Shown here piece by piece: positions 16,971 to 26,070 of a DNA stretch of 64,000 bases. The stretch comes from Promicromonospora sukumoe. Lineage in GTDB: Bacteria; Actinomycetota; Actinomycetes; Actinomycetales; Cellulomonadaceae. How positions within the stretch are numbered: position 1 is the stretch's first letter; each line of letters opens with the position of its first letter. Position numbers and translations under genes: made by a program. The stretch covers positions 310,001 to 374,000 of the forward strand of contig NZ_JACGWV010000002.1 of the NCBI RefSeq assembly GCF_014137995.1, written 5' to 3'. A model generated the notes under the pieces. It saw only the letters and a list, made by a program, of their open reading frames with translations, did not search any database and was not told where the DNA came from.

Positions 16971-18367
16971 AGCCCGTCCTGCTGCTCGACGTCGTCGGGC
17001 TGACCGCCCGCGCCCTGGCGCACATGCCGCGGCTGCGCCGGCTCGCGGACTCCGGCTGGCACTCCGAGCTGGCGACCGTGCTGCCCGCGGTGACGTGCAG
17101 CGTGCAGTCGACGATGCTCACGGGGCTGACGCCGGCGGAGCACGGGATCGTGGGCAACGGCTGGTACTTCCGCGAGCTGGGCGACGTGTACCTGTGGCGG
17201 CAGCACAACAAGCTGGTCAGCGGCGAGAACGTGTGGGAGGCCGCCCGCCGGCACGACCCGGGATACCAGGCCGACAACGTGTGCTGGTGGTACGCGATGG
17301 GCATGTCCACCGACGTCACCATCACGCCGCGCCCGATCTATCACGCGGACGGCCGCAAGTCGCCCGACGGGTACGTGCGGCCCGCGGCGCTGCACGACGA
17401 CCTGGTGGGCCGGTTCGGCGACTTCCCCCTCTTCCAGTACTGGGGTCCGACGGCCTCGATCGCGTCGACGAGGTGGATCGTCGACGTGACCCGTCACCTG
17501 CTGCGGACCAGGACGTCGAACCTGACGACGGCGTACCTGCCGCACCTCGACTACGACCTGCAGCGGTTCGGGCCGCAGTCGCCCCAGGCGGACCGCGCGG
17601 CGGCCGAGCTCGACGTCGCGCTCGCGCCCCTGCTGGACGACGCCGAGGCGGCGGGGATCACCGTCGTCGCCGTCTCGGAGTACGGCATCGGGCCGGCCAA
17701 CCGGCCGGTGGACCTCAACCGGGTCCTGCGCCGCGAGGGCCTCCTGGAGGTCTACGTGCAGGACGGGCGCGAGCAGCTCGACCCGTGGACGTCGCGTGCC
17801 TTCGCCGTCGCCGACCACCAGGTGGCGCACGTCTACGTGGACGACCCCGCGGACCTGGCCCGGGTGACGAGCCTGCTGCGCGAGGTGCCCGGCGTCGACG
17901 AGGTGCTGGACCGCGAGGCGCAGGCCAAGTACGGCCTGGACCACGAGCGCGCGGGCGAGCTGGTGGTCGTGGCCGAGCCGGGAGCGTGGTTCACGTACTA
18001 CTTCTGGCTCGACGACGACAAGGCGCCCGAGTACGCGCGCGGCGTCGACATCCACCGCAAGCCGGGCTACGACCCCGCCGAGCTGTTCTTCAACCCGGCC
18101 GACCCGCTCGCCAAGGCCAAGGCCGGCCTGAACCTCGTGCGCAAGAAGCTGGGCCTGCGGTACGCCATGGGCACCACGCCGCTCGACGCCTCGTACGTGC
18201 GGGGCACCCACGGCCGCCTGCCGGACTCATCCGAGGACACGCCGCTCGTGCTGTGCTCGGCCGCGGAGATCCCCGCCGGGGTGGCGCACTGGGTGGACGA
18301 CGACTCCGGCCAGGTGCCGGCGTCGGCCGTGAAGAACCTGGTGCTGGACCTCCAGGACGCCCGCTGA
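16967..18367 (+). CDS. eboF: EboF-like alkaline phosphatase superfamily protein
   Basis: A 466-residue phosphodiesterase/nucleotide pyrophosphatase. The nucleophile region is LPAVTCSVQSTMLTGL (about residues 40-55), with the Thr in VTCSVQS, and metal ligands include LDVVG at the start, HLDYDLQRFG, VSEYGI, the ADHQVAHV segment and GTHGRLPDSSEDTP near the C-terminus. It starts by ATGA overlap with eboE and ends the cluster; a long hairpin follows 33 bp downstream. In cyanobacterial ebo clusters this member is linked to precursor handling across the inner membrane. No signal peptide is obvious here. Confidence 0.86.
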   Translation: MKPVLLLDVVGLTARALAHMPRLRRLADSGWHSELATVLPAVTCSVQSTMLTGLTPAEHGIVGNGWYFRELGDVYLWRQHNKLVSGENVWEAARRHDPGYQADNVCWWYAMGMSTDVTITPRPIYHADGRKSPDGYVRPAALHDDLVGRFGDFPLFQYWGPTASIASTRWIVDVTRHLLRTRTSNLTTAYLPHLDYDLQRFGPQSPQADRAAAELDVALAPLLDDAEAAGITVVAVSEYGIGPANRPVDLNRVLRREGLLEVYVQDGREQLDPWTSRAFAVADHQVAHVYVDDPADLARVTSLLREVPGVDEVLDREAQAKYGLDHERAGELVVVAEPGAWFTYYFWLDDDKAPEYARGVDIHRKPGYDPAELFFNPADPLAKAKAGLNLVRKKLGLRYAMGTTPLDASYVRGTHGRLPDSSEDTPLVLCSAAEIPAGVAHWVDDDSGQVPASAVKNLVLDLQDAR

Positions 18368-18400
18368 CCCCAGCGCCCTGTGCGCCCCCCGCACGCTTCC

Positions 18401-18452
18401 GCACGTGTCAGACCCTCAGGTCCCTCGGGGGACCTGAGGGTCTGACATGTGC
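18401..18452. terminator. Long palindrome after the ebo cluster (family B)
   Basis: Arms 18401-18424 and 18429-18452 form a 24-bp stem with one mismatch and a TCGG-type loop. The arm contains GTGTCAGAC then CAGGTC. The same two blocks recur in the hairpins at 25971-26020 and 37623-37704, with a variable middle that stays largely paired. A terminator role fits the position between two co-directional units. Confidence 0.7.
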
Positions 18453-18516
18453 CGTGCGACGCGGGCGAATTCGTGGTCTAGTGGACCTAGGGCTACACAA
18501 AACGGGAGGTAACGCG

Positions 18517-19101
18517 ATGAGCGACCCGAACCGCCCCTACGACGGCGACTACGGTGAGCAGCCGCCACCTGCCTATCCGCCGCCGGGCCAGACCCCCGGT
18601 GTGCCGAACCAGCCCGTGGGCCAGCCGCCCGCCGACGCGCGGGCACAGCCCGTCACCACCGGCACCGAGAACCCGCGTCTCGCGCTGGAGGTCGGCCGCT
18701 ACTGGGCCGGCGCGCTGGCGACGACGCTCGTGGCCGCACTGATCGGGCTCACCGCGAGCGTCATTCTCGAGCAGGTCCTGGGTCTCGACATCCAGCCGCA
18801 GGCGGACCTGCTCGGAACCGGCTCCGACACCATGGCGTGGGTCGTCGCGGGCGCCCTGTTCGCGCTCCTGGCCGCGGTGGTGCTCTACCTGCTGGTGCTG
18901 AGCACGCCGCGCCCCCGGTCGTTCTTCGGCTGGGTGGTCACTCTCGCCACCGTGATCCTGGCCGCCGTGCCCTTCGCGGGGCAGGCCGACCTGGTTCCGG
19001 CGATCCTTGCCGCCGTGGTCTGGATCATCATCGGCTCGGCCGTGTTCTCCCTGCTCACCGGCACCCTGAGCCGCACGGTGGTCCAGCGCACGACAGTCTG
19101 A
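18517..19101 (+). CDS. Small membrane protein with Pro-rich N-terminus, function unknown (DUF6069-like)
   Basis: A 194-residue protein. Residues 1-45 are polar and Pro/Gly/Gln-rich, followed by four hydrophobic segments starting about residues 65, 105, 135 and 165. The architecture and the PRPRSFFGW loop resemble small actinobacterial membrane proteins of the DUF6069 type; that assignment is tentative. GGGAGGT at 18504-18510 supports ATG 18517. It stands alone between two long palindromes. Confidence 0.75.
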   Translation: MSDPNRPYDGDYGEQPPPAYPPPGQTPGVPNQPVGQPPADARAQPVTTGTENPRLALEVGRYWAGALATTLVAALIGLTASVILEQVLGLDIQPQADLLGTGSDTMAWVVAGALFALLAAVVLYLLVLSTPRPRSFFGWVVTLATVILAAVPFAGQADLVPAILAAVVWIIIGSAVFSLLTGTLSRTVVQRTTV

Positions 19102-19120
19102 CCCCTTCCCTCCCGCCCGA

Positions 19121-19187
19121 CTCGTTGAGTGCTGGATATTTGTCCTTCTGAGCAGCTCGAAAGGGCGAATATCCAGCACTCAACGAG
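19121..19187. terminator. Long hairpin between convergent genes (family A)
   Basis: Arms 19121-19147 and 19161-19187 give a 27-bp stem. The two non-Watson-Crick positions are G-U in the plus-strand RNA but A-C in the minus-strand RNA, so it folds best downstream of the membrane-protein gene. The outer arm CGTTGAGTGCTGGAT shares CGTTGAGTGC with the hairpin at 8717-8773. Confidence 0.72.
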
Positions 19188-19246
19188 GCGGGATCGGGTG
19201 GGGTGGGTGGGGCGAGCGTGGCGGGGTTCGGTCAGGCCAGGTCTGG

Positions 19247-19912
19247 TCAGGCCAGGCCCGCGTCGCGGGCCGCGATGGCGGCCTGGACCCGGGACGACAC
19301 GCCGAGCTTGGCGAGCACGCGCGACACGTGGGTCTTGGCCGTGGCCTCGCTGATGGTCAGCGCGGCGGCGAGATCCGAGTTCGACAGACCCGAGCCCAGG
19401 CCCGCGAGCACGTCGCGCTCGCGGGGCGTCAGGTCGGCGGGGAGCGGCACCGCCCCGTTCCCGTTCCGGCGGCCGACGCCGTTGCCACCCGGCCGGGGCG
19501 CGGACAGCTCCGCGATGAGCCGCCGGGTCACCTCGGGCGCCACCACTCCGTCGCCTGCCGCGACATGCCGGACGGCGTCCACCAGCGCGGACGCCTCCGC
19601 GGTCTTCAGCAGGAAACCCGCCGCCCCCGCGCGCAGCGCGCCGAACACGTACTCGTCGAGGTCGAAGGTCGTGAGCACCAGGACCTCCGACAGCCCCTCG
19701 TCGACGATCTGCCGCGTCGCGGTCACACCGTCGGTGCCGGGCATCCGCACGTCCATCAGCACGACGTCGGGGCGCAGCGCCCGCGCGTTGGTGACGGCGA
19801 CCGCACCGTCGCCCGCCTCGCCGACCACCTCGATGTCGCCGGCCGTCGCGAGCAGCATGCGCAGGCCGGCGCGGATCGCCGCGTGGTCGTCGGCGAGCAG
19901 GACGCGGATCAC
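19247..19912 (-). CDS. NarL/FixJ family response regulator
   Basis: A 221-residue regulator. The receiver domain has the acidic pair in LLADDH, phospho-acceptor Asp54 in VVLMDVRMPG, the switch Thr in VLVLTTFD and Lys in GFLLKTAEA. The C-terminal LuxR helix-turn-helix spans about 161-215 (LTPRERDVLAGLGSGLSN then ATAKTHVSRVLAKL). Its ATG overlaps the kinase stop, giving a canonical coupled pair. Target genes unknown. Confidence 0.95.
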   Translation of the reverse strand: MIRVLLADDHAAIRAGLRMLLATAGDIEVVGEAGDGAVAVTNARALRPDVVLMDVRMPGTDGVTATRQIVDEGLSEVLVLTTFDLDEYVFGALRAGAAGFLLKTAEASALVDAVRHVAAGDGVVAPEVTRRLIAELSAPRPGGNGVGRRNGNGAVPLPADLTPRERDVLAGLGSGLSNSDLAAALTISEATAKTHVSRVLAKLGVSSRVQAAIAARDAGLA

Positions 19913-21462
19913 GCGCGGACCTCCGGGGCCGGCTGGTCAGCCGCAACCCCGGCGGCTTGCCCGACGTCGGGCTGTCTCCCGGCTGCTTGCCCGACGTCGG
20001 GCTGTCGCGCGTCGGACTGTCGCGCGTCGCCTCGTTCCACGGCGGACTGTTGCGTGGCGGTCCGCACCCAGCCCTGGAGCGGCAGCACGGCACGGACCCG
20101 CCAGCCGCCCCGCTCCGGCCCGGCGGTGAGGGAGCCGCCGAGCGCCTCGACACGCTCCCGCATCGAGACGAGGCCCAGCCCGGTGCCCGCGGCGTCGGCG
20201 CCGCGGCGGACCTCGCCGCCCTGGTGGGTCCCGTGGTCGTGGACCTCGATCGCGAGGTCCTGTCCTCCGGCGAAGCTCAGGTCGACGCTGCCGCCGCCGT
20301 GCCGGTGCACGTTGGTCAGCGCTTCCCGGACCACCCGGTACACGGCCTGGTCCACCGACACCGGCAGGTCGGCGGACCCGGTCAGCACGCCCACGGGATC
20401 GGTGATGCTCAGGTCCAGCCCGGCGATCCGGGCCTGCTCGATCACGGGCCCGAGCTGCGCGCCGCGGGGTGCGGCGACCGCGCCCAGCCCGGAGAGGTCC
20501 GGCCCGGCATCTTCCGCTCCAGCGGCGTCCGCTCTGGCGACGCCCGGCCCGACGGCGTCCGACCCCACGGCGTCCGACCCAGCGAAACCCGGCCCAGCAC
20601 CCGCCCCAGCGCCATCCCGCCCAGGTCTCCCCTGCCCGTCCGACGGCGCGTCCGCGCGCAGCACCCGGATCATCGACTGCATGTCCTGCAGCGAGGCCAG
20701 GCTCTCCGCGCGGATGCTGCGCAGCGCGGCGCGGTCCCGCTCGGGGTCGTCGTCACCCGCGAGCGCCGCGCCGGAAGTGATGGCGATGGCGGAGAGGTGC
20801 GAGGCGACGACGTCGTGCAGGTCGCGGGCCACGGTGGTGCGCTCGGCACGGACGGCGTCGTGCCGAGCGGACTCGGCGAGCCGGAGCAGTGCGTTGCCGC
20901 GCTCGCGCTCGAGCCGTTCGCGTTCGTGGGCAGCAGCCGTGAGCTCACGGCCTTGCCGCACGTTCGTGCCCCACCACATCGGCATGACCAGGAGGGTGAC
21001 CGCCTGCAGCCCGATGAGGACCGTCGGCCGGAGTCCCCCGATGAGGATCGCGATGGCGGTCATGAGGCCGACGACGGCGATCGTGACGCCGACGATGGCG
21101 ACCCGGCGGGCCGTGCGGGTGCCGTGCAGGTGGACGGCGTACAGCGCCTCCCACACGATGACGACGAGGCCGACGCTGCCGCCGAGCACGATGTCGACGA
21201 CGAAGGCGACGGTGGCGACCCCGAGGGCGCCGAGCGGGTGGACCCGGCGCCAGACCAGCGCCGTGCAGCCGACGACGGCCGGGATGACGAACCACCAGGA
21301 CGGCGCGTCGGGCAGGCCGCTCCACGAGGTGCGGATCAGGCCGAGCGCGTCGAGGGCGAGGGCGAGGACGAAGAGGCTCGCCGCCGTGATGACGTCACCG
21401 CGCCGGTCCTCGGCCATGACGACCTTGGCGACGGGTGCGATGACGTCGAGCAGGCGGGGCAT
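19909..21462 (-). CDS. Two-component sensor histidine kinase (HisKA_3 type)
   Basis: A 517-residue kinase. Five to six membrane spans occupy about 25-165, the dimerisation/phosphoacceptor helix holds His216 in TTVARDLHDVVASHLS, and the ATPase domain lies about 360-460 (AVYRVVREALTNVHRHG, then GTGLGLVSMRERVEALGG). Two low-complexity inserts are unusual: an Ala/Gly/Asp-rich linker (about 277-340) before the ATPase domain and a tail (about 470-517) of DARQSDARQPDVGQAAG-type repeats. The first gene of the pair; the response regulator follows with ATGA overlap. Confidence 0.94.
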   Translation of the reverse strand: MPRLLDVIAPVAKVVMAEDRRGDVITAASLFVLALALDALGLIRTSWSGLPDAPSWWFVIPAVVGCTALVWRRVHPLGALGVATVAFVVDIVLGGSVGLVVIVWEALYAVHLHGTRTARRVAIVGVTIAVVGLMTAIAILIGGLRPTVLIGLQAVTLLVMPMWWGTNVRQGRELTAAAHERERLERERGNALLRLAESARHDAVRAERTTVARDLHDVVASHLSAIAITSGAALAGDDDPERDRAALRSIRAESLASLQDMQSMIRVLRADAPSDGQGRPGRDGAGAGAGPGFAGSDAVGSDAVGPGVARADAAGAEDAGPDLSGLGAVAAPRGAQLGPVIEQARIAGLDLSITDPVGVLTGSADLPVSVDQAVYRVVREALTNVHRHGGGSVDLSFAGGQDLAIEVHDHGTHQGGEVRRGADAAGTGLGLVSMRERVEALGGSLTAGPERGGWRVRAVLPLQGWVRTATQQSAVERGDARQSDARQPDVGQAAGRQPDVGQAAGVAADQPAPEVRA

Positions 21463-21571
21463 GGCTCCATCTCAGCACGGGCCGGCGCCGCGCGGGTCAT
21501 CCGAAGGATGTATCGGCATCTCGGCGGTTCGGCCGATGTGCCCCGGCGGAACCCGCCCCATGCTGGGCGGC

Positions 21572-22414
21572 ATGGACCTCATCTCCGGGGAGCTCACGGG
21601 TGCCGCGCTGGTCGGCGCGCTGGCCGTGCTCGCCCTCATCGACTCGACGAGCTTCGGCACCCTGCTCATCCCCGTGTGGCTGCTCATGTCGCCCGGACGA
21701 GTGCGCGTGGCCCGGATGGTCGTCTACCTCGGGTCGATCGCCGGCTTCTACGCCCTGGTCGGGCTGGCGATCCTCCTCGGGGCGGGAGCGCTGAGCGACA
21801 CGCTCTCCTCCCTCTCCTCCGCACGCCCGTTCCTGATCGCGCAGCTCCTGGTGGGTATCGGGCTGTTCGCGTGGAGTTTCAAGCTGGAACCGTCCAAGGA
21901 ACGCAAGGCGGCCGACGCGGCGGCGGCCCGGGCAGTAGCGAACGCGGCGGGAGCGGGCGGCGCGGTAGCGAGCGGAACGGCAACAGGTACAGCGACCGGC
22001 GCGGACAGCCCTGCGGCCGAGCCGATGGCGCGTCCGGGCAGGCTGAGCCGCTGGCGCGAGCGGGTGCTCGGGAGCGAGTCCGGGAGCCGGACGGCGCTCG
22101 CCGGGCTGGCGGTCGGGGCCGGGCTGGTCGAGGTCGCGACGATGCTGCCGTACCTCGCGGCGCTCGGCCTGATCGGGACGCAGGGTCCGGCGTGGCCGAC
22201 GTCGGGGCTGTGGATCCTCGGGTACTGCCTGGTCATGATCGCGCCGGCCCTCGTGCTCACGGCCGCGCGCGTGTTCGCGTCGCGGCTCGTGGAGCGCCCC
22301 CTCGGCCGGCTGGACGGCTGGCTGACTCGCAACGCGGCGACCACCACGTCGTGGGTCGTCGGGATCGTGGGCTTCCTCGTGGCCCGCGACGCGGTCGGTC
22401 GCCTCTGGGGCTGA
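21572..22414 (+). CDS. GAP family (Sap-like) membrane protein
   Basis: A 280-residue protein with six hydrophobic segments. The N-terminal half (LALIDSTSFGTLLIPVWLL) is typical of GAP/Sap, sulfolipid-1-addressing-protein-like transport proteins. A poorly conserved Ala/Gly/Thr loop (about 105-160) splits the two halves. The C-terminal half has LVEVATMLPYLAALGLIG. ATG 21572 is chosen; an in-frame ATG at 21560 adds four residues. It is divergent from the histidine kinase, about 110 bp apart, and may be under its control (inference). Confidence 0.82.
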   Translation: MDLISGELTGAALVGALAVLALIDSTSFGTLLIPVWLLMSPGRVRVARMVVYLGSIAGFYALVGLAILLGAGALSDTLSSLSSARPFLIAQLLVGIGLFAWSFKLEPSKERKAADAAAARAVANAAGAGGAVASGTATGTATGADSPAAEPMARPGRLSRWRERVLGSESGSRTALAGLAVGAGLVEVATMLPYLAALGLIGTQGPAWPTSGLWILGYCLVMIAPALVLTAARVFASRLVERPLGRLDGWLTRNAATTTSWVVGIVGFLVARDAVGRLWG

Positions 22415-22466
22415 CCGACCGCGTCCGCGGTGCACCGGCTATGGTGCGGCAGTGCTCCGGCCGGGC

Positions 22467-23597
22467 TCAGGCCAGACGGCGCATCCAGCCGTGCCGGTCC
22501 TCGGCGCGGCCGTACTGGATGTCGGTGAGCTCCTGGCGGATCGCCATGGTCAGCTCGCCCGGCTCGCCGCCGTTGACCTCGTGGTCGAACGTCGAGCCCG
22601 CGAGGCGCCCCACCGGGGTCACGACGGCGGCGGTGCCGCAGGCGAAGAACTCCTTGACGGCGCCCGACTCGAGCCCGGCCACGACCTCGGCGAGCGGGAT
22701 GCGCCGCTCCACGACGTCGTACCCGCGGTCGGCCGCGAGCTGGAGCACCGAGCTGCGCGTGATGCCCTCCAGGATGGAGCCGAGCTCGGGGGTGTGCAGC
22801 GTGCCGTCGTCCATCACGAGGAAGACGTTCATGCCGCCGAGCTCTTCGAGGTAGGTGTTGGTGGCGGCGTCCAGGAAGCAGACCTGGTCGAAGCCCTCCT
22901 TCTGCGCCTCGAGCTGCGGCAGCAGGCTCGCGGCGTAGTTGCCGCCGAACTTCGCGTCGCCGGTGCCTCCGGGCGGCCCGGCGCGGTGGTACTCCTGCGA
23001 CACGTAGATCGACACGGGGCGCACGCCGCCCGCGAAGTACGGGCCCACCGGCGAGGCGATGACCAGGTACTCGACCTCGAGCGACGGGCGCACGCCGAGG
23101 AACGCCTCGGACGCGTACATGAAGGGCCGCAGGTAGAGGGACGAGTCGTCGCCGTCGGGCACCCAGTCGATGTCCGTGCGGACCAGGGCGGCGAGCGACC
23201 CGATGAAGTCGTCGACGCTCAGGGCGGGCAGGGCGAGGCGGTGCGCGGACCGGGCGAAGCGCGCGGCGTTCTGGTCGGGGCGGAACGTCCAGACCGAGCC
23301 GTCGGCGTGCTTGTAGGCCTTGAGCCCCTCGAAGATCTCCTGCGCGTAGTGCAGCACGGCCGTGGCCGGGTCCAGCAGCAGCGGACCGTACTTCTCGATC
23401 CGCCGGTCCTTCCACCCGTCGGCGCTGGTCCAGGAGATCCGCGCCATGTGGTCGGAGAACTTGGTCCCGAACTTGGGGGCACGGAGCGCCTCGACGCGCT
23501 CGTCGTCCGGCGTGGGCGCGTCCGTGGGCCGCACGTCGAAGAGGGCCACCAGGTCTTCGAGCCTGGTCGGGAGGATGGGGTCCGTCGTGGTTGTCAT
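22467..23597 (-). CDS. ilvE: Branched-chain amino acid aminotransferase
   Basis: The PLP enzyme performs the last step of Leu, Ile and Val synthesis. The 376-residue protein has the catalytic Lys216 in GTGDAKFGGNYAAS, YLRPFMYASE near 155, and ATNTYLEELGGMNVF with the phosphate-binding C-terminal TPVGRLAGSTFDHEV. The ATG at 23597 has GAAAGG upstream. It lies 158 bp downstream of leuB with a terminator between, so the two are probably separate units. Confidence 0.96.
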   Translation of the reverse strand: MTTTTDPILPTRLEDLVALFDVRPTDAPTPDDERVEALRAPKFGTKFSDHMARISWTSADGWKDRRIEKYGPLLLDPATAVLHYAQEIFEGLKAYKHADGSVWTFRPDQNAARFARSAHRLALPALSVDDFIGSLAALVRTDIDWVPDGDDSSLYLRPFMYASEAFLGVRPSLEVEYLVIASPVGPYFAGGVRPVSIYVSQEYHRAGPPGGTGDAKFGGNYAASLLPQLEAQKEGFDQVCFLDAATNTYLEELGGMNVFLVMDDGTLHTPELGSILEGITRSSVLQLAADRGYDVVERRIPLAEVVAGLESGAVKEFFACGTAAVVTPVGRLAGSTFDHEVNGGEPGELTMAIRQELTDIQYGRAEDRHGWMRRLA

Positions 23598-23701
23598 GTC
23601 GATGCCTTTCACCGGAATGCTGTGGTCAGTCTTCCACGCCCGGCAAGGCGGCGGAGCGTTCCGAGCCGGGCACTTGCCCGGACGGCCCCCGACATACGAG
23701 A

Positions 23702-23739
23702 GCGGCGCCCGGGATCGGTCTGCGAGACCCGGGCGCCGC
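23702..23739 (-). terminator. Hairpin after leuB
   Basis: A perfect 12-bp GC-rich stem (23702-23713 with 23728-23739, GCGGCGCCCGGG/CCCGGGCGCCGC) with an inner GGTC/GACC pair. It lies 16 bp past the leuB stop. No T-run is present. Confidence 0.65.
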
Positions 23740-23755
23740 CGTCGTGCAGCGTGCT

Positions 23756-24835
23756 CTACCCGGTCACGCGGGCCGCGATGTCGCGGCCTACCTGGTCGGT
23801 CTCGCGGCCTACCTGGTCGGTCGTACGTACGACGTCACCGCGCGACGCGAGGTCGGCGGCTACGGCGTCCTGGACGCGCGCGGACTCGGCCGTGAAGCCC
23901 AGGTGGTCCAGCAGCAGCGCGACGGAGAGGATCGTCGCGGTGGGGTCGGCCTTGCCCTGGCCCGCGATGTCGGGGGCCGAGCCGTGCACCGGCTCGAACA
24001 TCGACGGCGCGGTGCGGTCCGGGTTGATGTTGGCCGACGCCGCCAGCCCGATGCCGCCCGAGATCGCGGCGGCCTGGTCGGTGAGGATGTCGCCGAAGAG
24101 GTTGTCGGTGACGATCACGTCGAACCGGCTCGGGTTGGTCGTCAGGTAGATGGTCGCGGCGTCGACGTGCGCGTAGTCGGTCGTGACGTCGGGGAACTCG
24201 GCGTTCACCGCCTCGACCGTGCGGCGCCACAGGTGGCCGGCGTGCACCAGCACGTTGTGCTTGTGCACGAGCGTGAGGTGCTTGCGCGGGCGGGCCGCGG
24301 CACGCGCGAACGCGTCCCGGACCACGCGCTCGACGCCGAACGCGGTGTTCACGCTGACCTCGGTGGCGATCTCGGCGGGCGTGCCGACGCGCAGCGCGCC
24401 GCCGTTGCCGACGTACGGGCCCTCGGTGCCCTCGCGGACCACGACGAAGTCGATCTCGCCCGGGTTCGCGAGCGGGCTGGAGACGCCCTCGTAGAGCTTG
24501 GTCGGGCGCAGGTTCACGTAGTGGTCCAGCGCGAAGCGGAGCTTGAGCAGCAACCCGCGCTCCAGGACGCCGCTCGGGACCGAGGGGTCGCCGATCGCGC
24601 CGAGCAGGATCGCGTCCTGGCTCTTGATCCGTCCGAGGTCCTCGTCGGTGAGGGTCTCGCCCGTCGCGTGCCAGCGCCGCGCACCGAGGTCGAACTCGGT
24701 GGTGGAGAGCTTGGTACCCGACGGCGCCAGTGCCGCCTCGAGGACGGAGAGACCCTGCTCCACGACCTCGGTACCGATGCCGTCACCTGCGACCACCGCG
24801 AGGTTGATGCCGTCTGTCGTACCCACCTGTGCCAT
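23756..24835 (-). CDS. leuB: 3-isopropylmalate dehydrogenase
   Basis: A 359-residue NAD-dependent beta-decarboxylating dehydrogenase of leucine synthesis. Landmarks are [12 protein letters not shown] at the N-terminus, [16 protein letters not shown], the catalytic-Lys region LVHKHNVL, and metal-binding [19 protein letters not shown]. The last 25 residues contain a direct duplication [14 protein letters not shown] not expected in the family, a small in-frame repeat at 23785-23827. No leuA or leuCD are in the window. Confidence 0.95.
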   Translation of the reverse strand: MAQVGTTDGINLAVVAGDGIGTEVVEQGLSVLEAALAPSGTKLSTTEFDLGARRWHATGETLTDEDLGRIKSQDAILLGAIGDPSVPSGVLERGLLLKLRFALDHYVNLRPTKLYEGVSSPLANPGEIDFVVVREGTEGPYVGNGGALRVGTPAEIATEVSVNTAFGVERVVRDAFARAAARPRKHLTLVHKHNVLVHAGHLWRRTVEAVNAEFPDVTTDYAHVDAATIYLTTNPSRFDVIVTDNLFGDILTDQAAAISGGIGLAASANINPDRTAPSMFEPVHGSAPDIAGQGKADPTATILSVALLLDHLGFTAESARVQDAVAADLASRGDVVRTTDQVGRETDQVGRDIAARVTG

Positions 24836-24909
24836 GTCCGGAGCCTACGCGCGCGGCCGTCGTGCTGAGACGCGGGTCTCACCCAATGGACGACTTGTTG
24901 CAGCGTCGT

Positions 24910-25455
24910 TCAGTCGAACGTCCAGGACGTCGCCCCGCCCTCCTCCCGCACGTACAGGGCGGTCGCCCGGGTGGGCGTCATCCGGTAGACGTGCCAGGGT
25001 GCGGGTCCCGCCGACGGCGCGCTGTAGGGAGCGGTCAGCGCCGTGCCGGACTCGTCCGGCGCGCACGGCCAGCCGCCCTCGTTGAGCCGCCGCGAGACCG
25101 TCGCGACGGCCTCGGGGTCGGTGACCAGCTCCGCCGTGCCGTCCACCACGGTGTCGTAGTTGCTGGTCGCGACCGCGATGGTGCACCGCGGCTCGCGCTC
25201 GAGGTTGCGGGCCTTGAGCGCGGAGCGGCCGGACACCACCCAGAACGCGTCGTCGAACCAGATGGCGCCGATGCCGGTGACGTGGGGGCTGCCGTCCGCG
25301 TTGACCGTGGTGAGCCAGTGCGAGTGCCGGTCCGGCCCGCCGGTGCCCGGCGCCTGGGTGAGCCCGACCAGGTCGGCGGCGACCGGCGCCCAGTCCAGCG
25401 TCGGGAGGTCGTACAGACCCGCGAGATTCTTGGCCTTCACACCTTGAGTGTCCAT
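24910..25455 (-). CDS. Pyridoxamine 5'-phosphate oxidase family protein
   Basis: A 181-residue split-beta-barrel flavin- or F420-binding protein. The core runs from HWLTTVNADGSPHVTGIGAI through DDAFWVVSGRSALKARNL to REPRCTIAVA, and PAPWHVYRMTPTRATAL is near the C-terminus. Proteins of this type reduce or bind small heteroaromatic molecules; the sequence does not show which cofactor. It stands 74 bp upstream of the leuB start with its own ATG at 25455. Confidence 0.83.
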   Translation of the reverse strand: MDTQGVKAKNLAGLYDLPTLDWAPVAADLVGLTQAPGTGGPDRHSHWLTTVNADGSPHVTGIGAIWFDDAFWVVSGRSALKARNLEREPRCTIAVATSNYDTVVDGTAELVTDPEAVATVSRRLNEGGWPCAPDESGTALTAPYSAPSAGPAPWHVYRMTPTRATALYVREEGGATSWTFD

Positions 25456-25513
25456 ACCTCGGTGGACGACCCCGCGGACCCGAACTCATCGGCCGCCCCC
25501 GGCACGTCCCCCG

Positions 25514-25912
25514 CTACTGGTCCCGGGCCGACAGCACGCAGAACTCGTTGCCGTCCGGGTCGGCCAGCACGGTCCAGGTCGCGTCGGCGGGCTGCCCGAC
25601 GTCGATCACCGTCGCCCCGAGCTCGACCAGCCGCGCGATCTCGGCGTCCCGGTCGTCGCTCGTGTGCGGGGCGAAGTCCCAGTGCAGGCGGTTCTTGCCC
25701 GTCTTGGGGTGCTCGACCGGGACGAACACCATGCCCGGCGGGACCTGGTGGAAGTCGAGCTTGTCCGAGAGCTCCAGCGCCCATGGCGGCACCACGACCG
25801 ACTCCGAGTCGAGCTCGAAGATGACCGCCCAGCCCAGGGCCTCCGCCCACCAGCGGGCCAGCGTCTTGTGGTCCGTGGACTCCACCACGGTCGAGTACCA
25901 GCGCAGCGCCAT
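25514..25912 (-). CDS. VOC (glyoxalase-like) family protein
   Basis: A 132-residue vicinal-oxygen-chelate protein: ARWWAEALGW near the start, NRLHWDFAP in the middle and WTVLADPDGNEFCVL at the end, the usual metal-ligand neighbourhoods. ATG 25912 is preferred because AGAGG precedes it by eight bases; GTG 25921 would add three residues. Function cannot be assigned beyond the fold. Confidence 0.85.
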   Translation of the reverse strand: MALRWYSTVVESTDHKTLARWWAEALGWAVIFELDSESVVVPPWALELSDKLDFHQVPPGMVFVPVEHPKTGKNRLHWDFAPHTSDDRDAEIARLVELGATVIDVGQPADATWTVLADPDGNEFCVLSARDQ

Positions 25913-25970
25913 CGCCTTCACCTCTCGTCAGGACCAGTGCCCACACCGTAGGACGAGCCACTGACACTCT

Positions 25971-26020
25971 CCCGTGTCAGACGTACAGGTCCCTCGGGTG
26001 ACCTGTACGTCTGACACGGG
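25971..26020. terminator. Perfect 21-bp palindrome (family B)
   Basis: Arms 25971-25991 and 26000-26020 are perfectly complementary around an 8-nt loop. The arm reads CCCGTGTCAGACGTACAGGT. It shares GTGTCAGAC-N3-CAGGTC with the other two family-B palindromes while the three middle bases differ and are compensated in the other arm. It lies between two minus-strand genes. Confidence 0.72.
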
Positions 26021-26070
26021 GAGCAACATCGCGCCGCGCAAGACCCAGCCAGGTCAGAACCCCAGGTAGG

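Noticed and set aside
18401..18452. CRISPR repeat
   Set aside because: Single palindrome with no regularly spaced copies nearby; the related copies are 7 to 19 kb away and lie between genes.
23790..23827. Att site or insertion scar in the leuB C-terminus
   Set aside because: The repeat is in frame, inside the coding region, and no mobile-element gene is nearby; simple duplication explains it.
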